Part shown: in pieces, positions 1-11,534 of the stretch
Layout of the letters: every line of letters begins with the position of its first letter
How positions within the stretch are numbered: position 1 is the first letter of the stretch
DNA from: Ligustrum vulgare
Lineage: Eukaryota; Streptophyta; Magnoliopsida; Lamiales; Oleaceae
Assembly: GCA_963555705.1 (NCBI GenBank)
Contig: OY743168.1
Coordinates: 93,164,925 to 93,228,924 of the forward strand
Length of the DNA stretch: 64,000 nt
Direction: 5' to 3'
Made by a program: the position numbers and the translations under genes
The notes under the pieces: model-generated
Told to the model about the DNA's origin: nothing
The model's input: the letters and a program-made list of their open reading frames with translations, nothing else
Database searches by the model: none

Positions 1-905
1 GCGCAATTGCGCGGTCGGATGTAACAAAGGAAGTGTTGTTTTTGTCAAAGCCACGTGATCGCTGGATGGTGTGCCACGCGATTGCGTAGGCTTTACTGCT
101 AGGCGAGATTTTCTTTTCATATTTTGGTTATTCTATTTCAACAAGGAAACATCTTGGAATACAAGCTATACATGTTTTTGGGGTTATGTTTACCTATAAA
201 TATGTGTTTGATGAGCCAATTAATTGTACATGAGAGAGTGTCATATTGTGACCAAATAGAGATAAAATTGTGAGCTTTGTTTTTATAGTTTCTTGCAACT
301 TCTTATGGGATAATTCAAGCGGTAGGAACTCGTGGTTACATAGTAACTCTTTATTAGTAATTTCAATGTCGTCTGTGTCCTTTAATTTGGACCGTCCTTT
401 GTTGTGATCTGTTCCTGGCCGTTGGATGATCCTTATACTCTTGGATTCGACCTTTGAGTCTCGAGACTCTTCTTGGATACGGAACCCTATTGAATCTGTT
501 GTTTCGCCTCTCTGGTTCTTCACCTTTCCTATTGAAAATCTTTGTGATTAATCTATATTTCTTAGTGAAAACTTAAGAAATCTTTGATTTACTAAGTCTA
601 TTGTGGTGATTTGAGTGGCTGAAAGTGAGGCCTTCATTTGTGTGGTATATTCAGTGAGGTTTGAGCCAGATCGAGCGTTCTGATTTGGGTTTTCTTGAGT
701 GATCTTTCAAGAATTGTTGTAAACTTGTATACTTTGTGAAACTTTTAACAAAATTGAAGTCGTAATCCACTCTAAGTGGAGCTTCAACGAGATATAGTCA
801 GAGGTTGGGTGAACTCGAGCCTTCGGGTATAAAAATCCCTGTATTCTTAACATTTCTTGTTGGTTTTATTATTTTGCTTCCGCTATTGTGTATATTTTTG
901 AACCC
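1..905 (+). mobile_element. copia-type LTR, left end outside window
   Basis: The stretch about 730-860 (a run near 'aaaattgaagtcg', then 'ccactctaagtggagcttcaacgag' split here for length as ccactctaagtgg / agcttcaacgag, then a TATA-like 'gggtataaaaatccc') is typical of plant copia LTR ends. It is matched by a second LTR fragment in this window at 41195-41665. The window opens in a perfect 12-base palindrome (1-12). No primer-binding site follows at 905, so this may be a solo or truncated LTR. The ORFs seen in it are not gene-like. Confidence 0.55.
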
Positions 906-2614
906 TTGTTATCGTAACACCTATAAAAAAATTTGTCTATGCTATGACCCTATTTATATATGCAGAAAGACATTGTGATGTCATGGCAGAATTTCCAAGA
1001 CAGCACTAACGCAGGCCACAACAGACAAAACACAGGAACAAAATTGATAGCACATAAGGGGACAGAACATACAGATGCAGGGACCAAACTCTCTAGACGA
1101 AAGATAGCATTCCACTAAAATGATCTAGACATGTCTAGCCTCAACCATTTTCAGAGAATTCTAGAGAATGTTAGTCTGTTCTCTTGTATAAAAAGTTTTA
1201 GTAGGTTGTAGAGAATTCTAGAGGTAACTAGACTGTTAGATCAAATTAATCATAATCTTTCATTAGCCGAGACTTTGAGTAAAGATAGGTAGGAGATGTC
1301 ATTTATAAAGTCCAAGAAAGTGATCTCAAAACAAAGGCTTGTAAGGAAAATATTCAATAATTCAAAGCCTATATTTTTAAAGCTCGTGTTTCTACTTCCT
1401 GTTTCTTGCCCATGAGTTCATTTCCTTGATCAATTGCCGATAGTAAGATTGTCTGAGCTTAAGACTATGAGGCCGCACTATTTTCCTTGAGATTTGCAAG
1501 CCTGTGACACCGTGCTCGCCTCTCCTCAACCTATGTATTATAAGCTCAAGCTGGCTCGCATGGAGGCTCGAATCTAACGATGGAAGAGTTGATTGGCATC
1601 CATTTAACATGTCGAAGCCCAAATTGAATTTTAGGCTAAACATATAAGAGAATTTTTGGAATTTACATGGTTGAGTACTTTGCCTGGTAGAGCACAAAAC
1701 ATTTCACTAAAAGGAGAATGCTGAGATTAATCAAAAATAAATAAATAAATAAAATCACAAACCGAATTTCCATTTTAGGAGAGATTGTCCTCAAAGTGTT
1801 AATTTAAGTGTTCATTCTTCAAAATCAAATAAAGCTAATTAAATTGTTGCAATTTCTAATCTCTATTAGTAAAAATTATACCACAAAACATGAAAATAAG
1901 CATCTTAATAGTACATATATGATATCCTGTCTTGTAAGTTGTAACTGTTTTTATTAAATTTAATTACATAAAAGCTAGGTAGCATTGGGCAGGGTTTTGA
2001 AGGCTAAGAATGGCTTTTCATTAGCAAAACTTAAAAAATAATGCTGGGCTATGCTTCTTCATGTTGTGCTCGCATGTCTGTATCCGATTTTAGGGTCCTT
2101 TAGGAATTGTTGAACCGTGAGTCTTCGTTCTAGTTAAAAAAAATAAATAAATAAATAAATAAATTTAACATACATAAGACTCTTAAATAAATTTCTTAGC
2201 TTTCTATTGAAAATTTCAGAAATCTTTTAATACGAAAATAATAATTTTTTCTAAGATGTTCATTCCTAGGGCATAAAAATGAATAAAACCAAAACATAAT
2301 ACTATTTGGTTTATAAAATGATTTATTTATGATTTTGAAGTAAAAAGTAGTAGTTGAAAATTGAAGAGAGAAAACGTGTATAGTTAAAGAATAGTTTCAG
2401 AAATTGTGTAGTTTATAAACTGATTTATAAATTAATTTTTTTTCCTTTTTAACCAAACAGAAGGACCACGAAAAAGTTGCAGATCAAAAAATAATCTTTC
2501 ACCAACCACAATGAAACAAGAAACAGAAGAAAAATATATTAATAGATTGAACTCTTTTGCGAAGTCCGGTCCACCATCTTCTCACAGTACATTTTAAGTA
2601 GTATAATAATAGTA
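906..2614. other. A/T-rich spacer without recognised gene
   Basis: No recognisable protein family is seen. A 101-codon minus-strand reading frame at 1392-1697 has no domain I know and its composition is unremarkable. Positions 2305-2462 resemble a short MITE family also seen near 59117-59260 and in the X repeats (shared words 'gtttataaa', 'tttatttatgattttga', ending near 'aaccaaacag'). This is the left flank of Copia-1. Confidence 0.4.
2305..2462. mobile_element. short MITE-like repeat
   Basis: This is about 158 bp of A/T-rich sequence beginning near 'ctatttggtttata' and ending near 'aaccaaacag', which are roughly inverted ends. Related copies are at 59117-59265 and, more distantly, at 14860-14970, 27405-27560 and 37850-38010. 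No coding capacity is present. I did not resolve a target duplication. Confidence 0.4.
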
Positions 2615-3071
2615 TGTTAGAAAATTTATTACAGATAATTATTTATTTATGATCTAAAATAAATCATCATGCTGAATTATCAAGAATTAAATAACTGAAG
2701 CGGAAGCGTACCTTAATCAAACGTAATTCACGATGAACGATTACGGTGTTTGGATCTTCTAAATCAATACGTAGTCCTTATTATCTCTCTGATGATGGGA
2801 TGTCAGACAAGATGAACAGTACGTATGATTCAGGGACCATAACCGACTTTATATACTGAATTGCCAATTAACCTAATCCGGCCCATCATGAATTAGGTAA
2901 TGGCCTGGTATCTACACATAAAAGCCCATACATTAATTAGATGCATTAAAGCCCGATATATATAAAATCCTTATTAGATCACTTTAAATGGGCTTAACCA
3001 AATTTGATAGCCTTTTATTCAATACACAATAATTCACATATAAGCCCACACGATTGATTAAAATCCTTACA
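2615..3071 (-). repeat. Copia-1 3' LTR (left in window)
   Basis: On the plus strand it starts TGTTAGAAAAT and ends ATCCTTACA. It is 457 bp long and aligns end to end with the right-hand LTR with about 12 substitutions and no indels once the MULE is removed. It is followed directly by the polypurine tract. Confidence 0.92.
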
Positions 3072-3082
3072 ATCTCCCACTT
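3072..3082 (-). other. Copia-1 polypurine tract
   Basis: The minus strand reads AAGTGGGAGAT immediately before the 3' LTR. This is the usual plus-strand priming site of plant copia elements. Confidence 0.8.
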
Positions 3083-3559
3083 GGGCTATATGTGTAACCT
3101 TACAATTGTGTATCAATCATAACCTTATGAGTACTCAGAATTTTGCTATCATTACTGAATGCATCCCCAAACAATCCGGTCCATCAATTATATCAACATA
3201 GGATCAAAACGGTTTTCGCTACATTAATCATAATTAAACCTTCAACGGTCACGTATATCGACATGATTGAATGACATGAATCAAGTATGGATGTGTAGCA
3301 TGGAAATTACATGTAATGTGATCTTCAACATGCCTATTTCCAACTGGTCCGAATTAAGTGAGATCATCCTTAAACAAGTTTAGAGATAATAAACCTGAAA
3401 CTTTACAGTTGTAAATAACTTTAACTTTAAACTGTATCCAAAAGGACAGTAAATGTGACTAATGCACCCAAAATACAAACTCCCACTGAAACCGAATATC
3501 CTTAAGAAATACAACACCCATATGAGTATTGTGCTCATGAAAGACCTTGGGTTGTAATA

Positions 3560-5400
3560 CTCTAGTAAGCGGATCCGCAATTATGGAGTTTGTCCCAATG
3601 TGCTCTTATTGACACGTGTCCACTCTGAACTGTATCATTCACAACCAGGAACTTATGTTAATGTATTTTGACTTAGTTGAGCTCCTGTTGTTACTGGAAT
3701 ATAAATCTTCTGAGTTATTGTCACAATATAACTTTAGTGGTCTTTCTATACCGTACAAAATACGCAGCCCAGTGACAAAATTTCGCAGCTATATTCCATA
3801 ATTAGATGCCCCCAAAATTGCTACAACTGTGCTGCCAAGTGAAAAAGCTAAAGTGTCTGTTAAGCACTCCATCCGGAAATAGCTCCTCCAACCAGCAGAT
3901 AAATGTAGCCTTATGTGGATCTTTTACTTTCTTGGCATCTAGTAAAAATCGGAATCATAATACCATATGATCTCCAACTGATCCGATTTTCTGTATGTGA
4001 GCATGTCATCTTTTGTTCTCTTTAAATATCTCATAACCCATGTTTCGCTGCTTTCCAAATAATCCATCCCAGGGTTACTTAAATATCTCCTTAGTATCCC
4101 AATAATGTATGCAATATCCGAACGCATACAAATTTGAGCATACATCAGACTTTCTATAGCTTAACTATATGGGATCCTCTGCATTTCTTTAACTTCAAGA
4201 TAACTTTTCGGGCATTAGTTGAGACTAAATTGTCTCCCTTAGAGATAGGGCTGTCTCCTGATTTACTGTCTTGCATGCCAAACCTCTTAAGTACTTTATC
4301 GATATAGTCCTTTTGTGACAATTCAAAAATACCCCGAGAACAATCCCGGTGTATCTGAATTCCTAATACAAAAGAGATATCACCAAGATTTTTAATCTCA
4401 AAATTCCTTGACAAAAAATCTCATAAATTTATGTGACATGCATATATCATTGGTGGCAAGCAATAATCAACATAGAAAACCAGGAAAATTCACTTACTCC
4501 CACTGAATTTGTAATACAAACAACCATCAACAACATTAATCTCAAAACCAAATGAGATAATTGCTTGATGAAATTTGTATTACCCTTAACAAGAAGCTGG
4601 CTTGAGCACGTAAATGGATTTCTATAATTTGCAAACCGTCTCATCAATGTCTCCATTGAGAAACGTCGTCTTAACATCCATATGATGTAACTCGAGGTCA
4701 AAATGTGCAACAACCTGACTTTCCTGAAAGAGTCTTTTGTAGAAACCAAAGAGAAAATCTCTTTATAATCAATGCCATTATTCTGTGTAAAGCCCTTAGA
4801 TACAAGACGAACCTTATATCTTTCCACATTACCTTTCGAATCCCTCTTGGTTTAAAAATCCATTTAAGACCAATGGGCTTCGCATCTTCTGGTAATGGGA
4901 CAAGATCCCAAACTTTATTGTCTTGCATATGCTTATACTTCTTATTTATGGCATCAATCCACTTTTGAGAGTTAGAACCCTGCATGGCCTGATGGAATTG
5001 ATTGGACCATCTTCCACAATTCCATTATTTCCTTATGTTCTTGGAAAATACTATTTAAATTATCCGGAATAGCATTTTTTTTCTTTCTCTCGTGGAACTC
5101 CTTAATGGCTTTAGTTATTGAGGTTGTTGAGTTTGTACTTCTGAAATTTACCTTATTTTGGATGGGAGATTCTTCAATATTGTCTAATTGAGGTTCAGGA
5201 TATGCTTCTTGATCAATGACATGCATAAAAACTTGCACATTGTCAAAAGCAACAATAGGAATCGAGACCGATCCTTCCTCAACTTCTTCCTTAAAGACAA
5301 TATCTCTAACCTTATTTCTCTCCCCAAACTCAACATCCTCAAAAATGTTGCAGTTCCCGTTTCAAAAGTTCACTTAAGTGTGGGATCATAAAATTAATAG
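3560..5400 (-). pseudogene. Copia-1 pol remnant (reverse transcriptase and RNase H)
   Basis: The minus strand codes for pieces of a copia polyprotein in order. At 5400-4985 is the variable linker after integrase. At 4985-4700 is the start of the reverse transcriptase, with a 'KWIDAINKKYKHMQDNKVW' type motif, then 'PIGLKWIFKPRG'. At 4414-4154 is the fingers-to-thumb region ('NLGDISFVLGIQIHRD'). At 4145-3939 is the connection to RNase H ('RYLSNPGMDY', 'RYLKRTKDDMLTYR'). The YVDD catalytic region near 4430 is disrupted. At least four frame changes and several stops separate the pieces. Integrase is largely missing between the gag tail and this region. The family is certain; function is lost. Confidence 0.85.
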
Positions 5401-6063
5401 CCCCTTAAATGCTTTATTTTCTTGCCCTTATCTTTAGAGGTGTTTTCCAAGTGAACACTTTCAGTTTTGTCCTGCTTCAACTTTTCTTCCTCTTGCACAC
5501 TAAATAGAATGAGCTCATTTAGAGTTCATTTCTCCCTTTGTTAGTTACAACTGACCTTAAATTGACTGAATTGTGCAAGAAACTTGCACACTATGAAATG
5601 AGCTCGTTGAGAGTCCATTTCTACTTTGACAGTTATAACTAACCTTAAATTAACTATATTGTGCAAGAAGCAATATCAATACCAAATGCACGAGCAAGTC
5701 ATAAGACAAGTCGAGTTTTAGTGCCTTAAGTTTTGAAATAGTGTGAGACATCTACATGATGTTCTCCCTTATTTTCCCATTGCCTTTATACTTTATTAAA
5801 ATCAAGCTTTGCATAAGCGTGCTTGTTTCAGCCTTATCGTTTTTCGCAAAACGTTTCTTAATTTCGGCAAGGAATTCATTGGCATCATTTACCTCTTCAG
5901 ATACTATGCCACTAAAGGCTTCCGGATTTCCGTACTTAAATGATCATGAGACTCACGTAATTTAAGCAATCCCACTTCTCAAAGTTCCTCATTTGATTAG
6001 ATGAACTTTCATCCGTAAGATGAGCAGGTTGCTCAATCCTTAGTACACGGTCTAGATCCATGC
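5400..6063 (-). pseudogene. Copia-1 gag remnant
   Basis: Reading the minus strand from 6063, an ATG opens a gag-like N-terminus ('MDLDRVLRIEQPAHLTDESS', then 'FEKWDCLNY'). It is followed by scattered gag words (near 5885 and 5530) and a basic tail at about 5430-5490 ('KQDKTESVHLENTSKDKGKK'). Stops and frameshifts interrupt it. A 1.37 kb element is inserted just upstream of this ATG (minus orientation), at 6081-7453. In family terms gag forms the virus-like particle; here it is non-functional. Confidence 0.75.
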
Positions 6064-6080
6064 AGCCAACGAAAAGTTAA

Positions 6081-7453
6081 GCCCCTGTTCTGTTTGCTGT
6101 TTTGAGGTCGTTTTCTGTTTTTATTTTCGAAAACTCTAAAAACGCGTTCTCTTTACCATTTTCGAAAACGCATTTTGGAAAACAAAAAAAAAAATTGTAC
6201 ACAAAACGGAAAACGCCCGAAACATCGTTTTGGGCGTTTTGTGTGTATTTCGACAAAAAATGTCCAAAACGCGGAAAACGCGTTTTGGGATTTTTTTTTT
6301 TTTTTATAGAATTATCTTAACTTAGAACTAAGCTTAATATAAAGTTTTTATTTTTTTATTATTTTTTTAGAATTATCCTAGTTTGGAACTAAGCCTAAAT
6401 AAAGATTAATTTTTTTTTTTTTTTTTGAGAATTATTCTAACTTGGAACTAAGCTTAAATAAAGTTTTATTAAATTCAATATCAACATTACAAAAAAAAAT
6501 TAAGTGAGAATTCTTATTATTATATTTCAAAAAATGCACCAAACTGCATGGAATCGAAATGTACCAAACACGCAAAACTCTACTAAACAAAGCTAAATCT
6601 GCCAAAAAAGAGCAAAATTTCACCAAGATGCCTAATCTAATACCAAAAGCGCGATATGTACCAAATTGTGAGATGTTTCAAATTGTGCCCAAGAAATTTA
6701 CCAAAATGCGCAAATAGCTCTAAAATTTACGAAAACAATGTCAATTGTACTGTGCTAACCAAGATGTGTGAAATGTTAAAAAATGCTTCAAAATGTACTA
6801 AAATACACTATATATACCAGAATTCACCAAAATATACAAAATGCATGATATCGACCAAAATGCGCAAATCGTACCAGTGTGCGAATGTACCAAAATACAA
6901 GAAAACAAACCAAGTTAAATGAAATTTATCAAAATGCACAAAAATCTACTAAAATTCTAGAAATGTACCACATGAGAATTGTAGCAGGCAAGACCTATGA
7001 TTAATCCTAGAAATGTGCCTGAATCAAATGTGGACTGATTACTCCACAAGGTCAAGATGACTTTTAAATTTATTTTGTTTAATCAAACTCTGTATGAGTA
7101 ATTAGAGTTACATGTATTATGGAAGTAATTTGGACTTGAATATTATGTTATTAATTTCTTATAATATTTTTTTGGAGTTGAACATTAATGACATTATTAT
7201 TTGGTCCAAAAAAAAGTTAAACAATATAGATTGTTTAATATAATTCAGAAGCAAATTCATTGAAAATAGTATAAGTTGTATTCTGCAAAATTTCAAACAG
7301 AACGTGTTTTCCAGCTTTTCATTTTCAAAAACAGTTTTCAGAAATGACAAACAGAACACGTTTTCAGCAACATTGAAAATAAAAATAAAAACAGGAAATA
7401 CAAAACATTTTCCAAAATGAAAATACAAAATAAAATACAAACAGAACGCCACC
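6081..7453. mobile_element. 1.37 kb non-autonomous element, copy 1 (nested in Copia-1)
   Basis: Starts GCCCCTGTTCTGTTTG and ends with the reverse complement of GGTGGCGTTCTGTTTG, giving imperfect terminal inverted repeats sharing GTTCTGTTTG. TAA lies on both sides (6078-6080, 7454-7456), which would fit a PIF/Harbinger-like 3-bp target duplication. The inner ends are rich in 'gaaaacgcgttct' words. Three tandem units follow at 6303-6470, each a 'aattatcttaacttagaactaagctt' type stretch followed by a T-run. It has no transposase; the small ORFs inside are not gene-like. A nearly identical copy lies at 48253-49628 inside a Helitron. The class is uncertain. Confidence 0.7.
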
Positions 7454-7456
7454 TAA

Positions 7457-8300
7457 TGTTCTTGTTTTGATCCTTGAAGTTTATTCCATAAATACAGGGA
7501 TTAAATTTGAGCTTGTAGATATACTACTAACAGAATTTGAAACTGAATAGAGAACACTTAAATAAAATAGCTCACATAAGTACTTTATTATGCAAATCAT
7601 ACTTTCAAATAATGGTAGGGCCCATCACAAGATACCTAGCACAACATCAATATTTAGTCTTTGGACAGAAATATTGACTTGTAAGTGGTACTCTTGGTGT
7701 AGTGATCAAACACTGACAGTAAGACATGTCAATCAACAAATCTTTCTTTGGACCGATTTATTGATCACACGTAAAACCAAATAACCGTCACGTATTTATC
7801 ACCACAAGTTCATGTGAAATTCGGGCCAAATATTGATCTTCCTTTGGGCCGATCAATAGCCGCATGAAATAAAACACAAACACCTAATTTTCCCTTAGTG
7901 CAGTGATCAAACACTGGAAATAAGACATATTAACCAATAAACCTTTCTTTGGACCGATTTATTGGTCACACTTTAAACCAAATAATTGCCACGTGTTTAT
8001 CACCACAGGTGCATGTGAAATTCGAGTCAAATATTGACCTTCCTTTGGGCCGATCAATATCCGCAATAAATAACACACACAAATACCTTCTAATACTCAA
8101 AGTTAATTAATATCCACAAGAGAGGTTGCTTTGGCAACATGTTGCTTCAACTAACTTACTTTCGAATATTATATCTCTCAAAAGATTCCGATGTACCAAG
8201 ATTTGAAACTGAAATCACTGATTTGCATCTATATTTGACTTTAGGATTTGAATTATAGAGTTCAAAACTTCAGAATAAAGCAATCCTTAAGTTGAGAGAG
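7457..8300 (-). repeat. Copia-1 5' leader with two ~204-bp tandem units
   Basis: Blocks starting 'agtgatcaaacactg' at about 7700 and 7904, and 'cctttgggccgatcaata' at about 7841 and 8044, are about 203-204 bp apart. They form two diverged tandem copies in the untranslated leader between the primer-binding site and gag. No protein is seen. Confidence 0.65.
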
Positions 8301-8319
8301 TCAATTGCAATATTCTTAA

Positions 8320-8910
8320 ACCTTAGGTGGCCAATTATGTAAAATTTTAAGTTTGAAGGGACTTAAATTACAAATTCTCCAAAACCTTATTGGCCAATTT
8401 AGAGAAATTCTAAACTTTAGGTCCCAATTTGAAATAATATCAAATTTTAGAGGGCCAAAATAGGAAATTTTCAATCTTTAAATGTTGATTTTGAAAATTT
8501 TCAAACTTTAGGAGGCAATTTAAAAAATTCCCAAACTTTAAGGACCAATTTTGAAAATTTCCAAACTTTAGTGACTGAATTAGAAAATTTTCAAACTTTA
8601 GGGACCAAATTAAAGAATTTCAGAACTTTAGGTGCTATATTAGAAAATTTTCAAACCTTAGGGGACTGAAAATGAAAATTTTCAAACTTTAAGGGACCAA
8701 ATTAGAGAAATTTCAAGCTTTAGGGACCAATTTTGAAAATTCTCAAACTTTAGGGGCTGAATTATAAAATTTTAAAACTTAAGGACTGAATTACATAATT
8801 CAGAACTTTAAAAGGCCCAACTTAAATAATTTTATAAATTTGGGGGCTGGTTTTATAAAATTCCATAACTTTAAGGGCCAACTTAAATAATCTTATAACA
8901 TTAGGATCAA
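8320..8910. repeat. ~33-bp minisatellite in the Copia-1 leader
   Basis: About seventeen degenerate units vary on 'ttagggaccaaattagaaaattttcaaac'-type words (core 'aaattttcaaactttaggg'), in continuous tandem order. It is non-coding. Such arrays are known in the leaders of some plant LTR elements. Confidence 0.75.
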
Positions 8911-9701
8911 ACATTAATTCCTTAATAAGATAAGGGGACCTAATTGTGCAATAAACCCAAAAATCTAAAATTGCACATTCAGTCCCCGAAATCATCAAAT
9001 TTTCAGCGAAAGTCCCTTCTTCAAAATCTGATTTCTCGCAGCAGCTAGGGTTTCACTCAACCCTAATCTCCGCCGCAGTCTCCAAATCCAGAGACCGCAG
9101 CGCCACCACCGGTGACCCTCCTTTGCGCCTACCGGCGCTGATTACCTGCGCGATGTAGCGATGCGCGCTGTGCAGCACTTTTCCCCACCGCTGCGACTTG
9201 CAGCGCTATCCACGGCGCCGCACAGCGCTGGCCATACCTTCTTCATCCTCAAACTCAATACCACAATACACAGTCCCATAACCAGATTTATTTCAACCAC
9301 CATACATAAATCTCGAAATGCGCAGGCAGTGTCTCAATTTCATACATGTTCAAATCTTAATCGAAAAATCAACACCCAGATGATATCCATTCATATTCAA
9401 CATCGAAAAATCAGATCCAAAACAGAGACCCAATTTTCAGTTAACATAACCAACTCGAAATCATCTTAATCCATACAGTAAATAAACCTTAATCTTGTAT
9501 ACCATATGTTGACAGTGTAAGTTCAATCCCAGATTCATATACCAAATTTTTTAAATCAGAATTTGGCATATAGTAGAAAAACGATTTCAAAATCAGATTT
9601 ATTATGCATACAGAAATATGTACCAAGAAGATCCGTATTTATTGCTTTAATCCTTTAATCATGCATACGTATAAATCATCTGATAATTTAACATGATGAA
9701 T
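8911..9701 (-). other. Copia-1 leader, partly G+C rich
   Basis: This lies between the minisatellite and the primer-binding site. Positions 9050-9240 are distinctly G+C rich (words such as 'accggcgctg', 'gcgcgctgtgcagc'), unlike the rest of the element. A 102-codon plus-strand ORF at 9161-9469 has no recognisable domain and I do not treat it as a gene. Confidence 0.5.
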
Positions 9702-9714
9702 GACTCTGATACCA
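9702..9714 (-). other. Copia-1 primer-binding site
   Basis: The minus strand reads TGGTATCAGAGTC two bases inside the 5' LTR. This is complementary to the 3' end of plant initiator methionine tRNA, the standard primer of copia elements, and it fixes the element's orientation. Confidence 0.88.
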
Positions 9715-9716
9715 CT

Positions 9717-10069
9717 TGTTAGAAAATCTATCACAGATAATTATTTATCTATGATCCAAAATAAATCATCATGCTGAATTATCAAGAATTAAATAACTGA
9801 AGTGGAAGCGTACCTTAATCAAACGTGATTCACGATGAACGATTACGGTGTTTGGATCTTCTAAATCAATACGTAGTCCTTATTATCTCTCTGATGATGG
9901 GATGTCAGACAAGATGAACAGTACGTAGGATTCAGGGACCATAACCGACTTTATATACTGAATTTCCAATTAACCTAATCCGGCCCATCATGAATTAGGT
10001 AATGACCTGGTATCTCCACATAAAAGCCCATACATTAATTAGATGCATTAAAGCCCGATATATATAAAA
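9717..10069 (-). repeat. Copia-1 5' LTR, first part (split by MULE)
   Basis: Matches 2615-2967 of the left LTR. It ends in the 9-bp target TATATAAAA (10061-10069), after which the MULE begins. The remainder of the LTR resumes at 13335. Confidence 0.92.
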
Positions 10070-11483
10070 GGGTTAAGTACACAATTACACACATTTAAGT
10101 ATGAAATTTTTTAAATTCAGGTGATTTGTAACTAATTACAGAAATATCAAAATAATTTTCAAAATCAGGTATTTTTTTAATAATCAGAAATCAAGATTTG
10201 TAATTAATTACAATTGTAATTTTATTTCAGTCTTGTAATTAATTATAATTGTAACTTTATTTCAAATTGTAATTAATTACCACCACCATCACCACCACCT
10301 AATTTGTAATCAGTCACTGCCGCCGCCTTATTACAGTTTTGTAATTAATTACAATTGTAACTTTATTTCAATTTGTAATTAGTTATAATTGTAATTTTAA
10401 TTAAAATTTTAATTAATTACCACCGCCACCACCACCACTGATCACCACCTAATTTGTAACCAGCCACCGCATTATTTCAATTTTGAAATTAATTACAATT
10501 GTAACTTTATTTCAATTTGTAATTGTTACAATTGTAACTTTAATTAAAATTGTAATTAATTACAACCACCACCACCACCATCGATCACCACCTAATTTGT
10601 ACCTAGTCACCACCACCACTTTATTTCAATTTTGTAATTAATTACAATTGTAACTTTATTTCAATTTTTAATTAATTACAATTTGTAATTGATTATAATT
10701 GTAATTTTAATCACCACCAACCACCACTGTTACTCGTCGCCGTTGGGCACTCACCACCACCTCGACCATTACCACCACCACCAGCGTCTCAACAACACAA
10801 CCACTCCACCTCTACCATCGCCACCACCATTGAGCCGCCTACAACACACTCAAACCAAAACAATCACCTGCACATACAAACCACCGCAGACCACTATACA
10901 CCCAACCGCTAAGACGATCAACTTCTAATTTCCACGCAGGATTTCGCCGCTAGCAGCGGCGAGGCTCACCTTGGAGATCGTAGAGCGTGTTCGACTGGAT
11001 TTACGAATTGGAACCGAAAAGGAAGAAAAAGGGGAGACCAAATCGTGGTGCCAAGGTTTGACTTGACACCTTCAATACATCACTAGAGGCGGCGCATGCT
11101 TACGAAGATGCTGCCAAAACCACCACCGGTCACCATCGATCACCAACACCATCACCACCGATCTGAAATCTTTCATCACAATCCGACTGTTTCCTGAAGA
11201 AGATGCCCCTCCTCCATCATCTTCACCTAGCAACGCCGCCCACAACACACCCAAACCTCGATTTTTTCAATGGCTTCACCGGCTCAAATATAGGGAGTGA
11301 ATGCTACGATGATATGGTGTGAAGGGAGAGGAAAGAGAGAGAAAACATAGAGAAGGAAGAAAGGGTGAATTGTTAGGTTTTGGTTTAGGTTTATTAAATT
11401 AATACCTAATTTGATAAATTAGTTTATCATTATATGATTTTAAAAAATTTTAATTTAAAAGTATGATTTTGTGTAATTTACCC
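10070..11483. mobile_element. inner MULE unit M1
   Basis: Left end GGGTTAAGTACACAATTAC. The right end, read on the minus strand, is GGGTAAATTACACAAAATC. The ends stay similar for about 45 bp including a shared 'attttttaaa'. It contains CAC-triplet-rich sequence and a fragment resembling an AP2 domain (11035-11130). Confidence 0.7.
11035..11130 (+). pseudogene. AP2/ERF (DREB2-like) domain fragment inside MULE
   Basis: In one plus-strand frame 11035-11130 reads 'RPNRGAKV', a TGA stop where tryptophan is expected, then 'LDTFNTSLEAAHAYEDAAK'. This matches the second half of the AP2 DNA-binding domain, in which 'PNRG..(L/V)WLGTF.T..EAA.AYDEAAK' is typical of the DREB2 group. A basic 'KRKKKG' stretch precedes it at 11017-11034, as nuclear signals do in DREB2 proteins. 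Only about 32 residues remain and the stop breaks the domain. The likely origin is capture of a host exon by a Pack-MULE. The domain call is firm, the subgroup is inference, and no function is expected. Confidence 0.7.
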
Positions 11484-11534
11484 TTCAGTTAATCAAGCCC
11501 AAGATGGGCTGAGCTAGAATAAGCTTATGGAAAA

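Noticed and set aside
1392..1697. 101-codon minus-strand ORF as a gene
   Set aside because: No domain, no promoter or splice context, and overlapping decayed repeat-like sequence.
6656..6922. 88-codon ORF identical in two places (also 48831-49097)
   Set aside because: The identity follows from the duplicated 1.37 kb element; the sequence is built from 'accaaaatgcgc' words and has no protein family signature.
8320..8910. CRISPR-like array
   Set aside because: It is a eukaryotic minisatellite with degenerate continuous units and no spacers.
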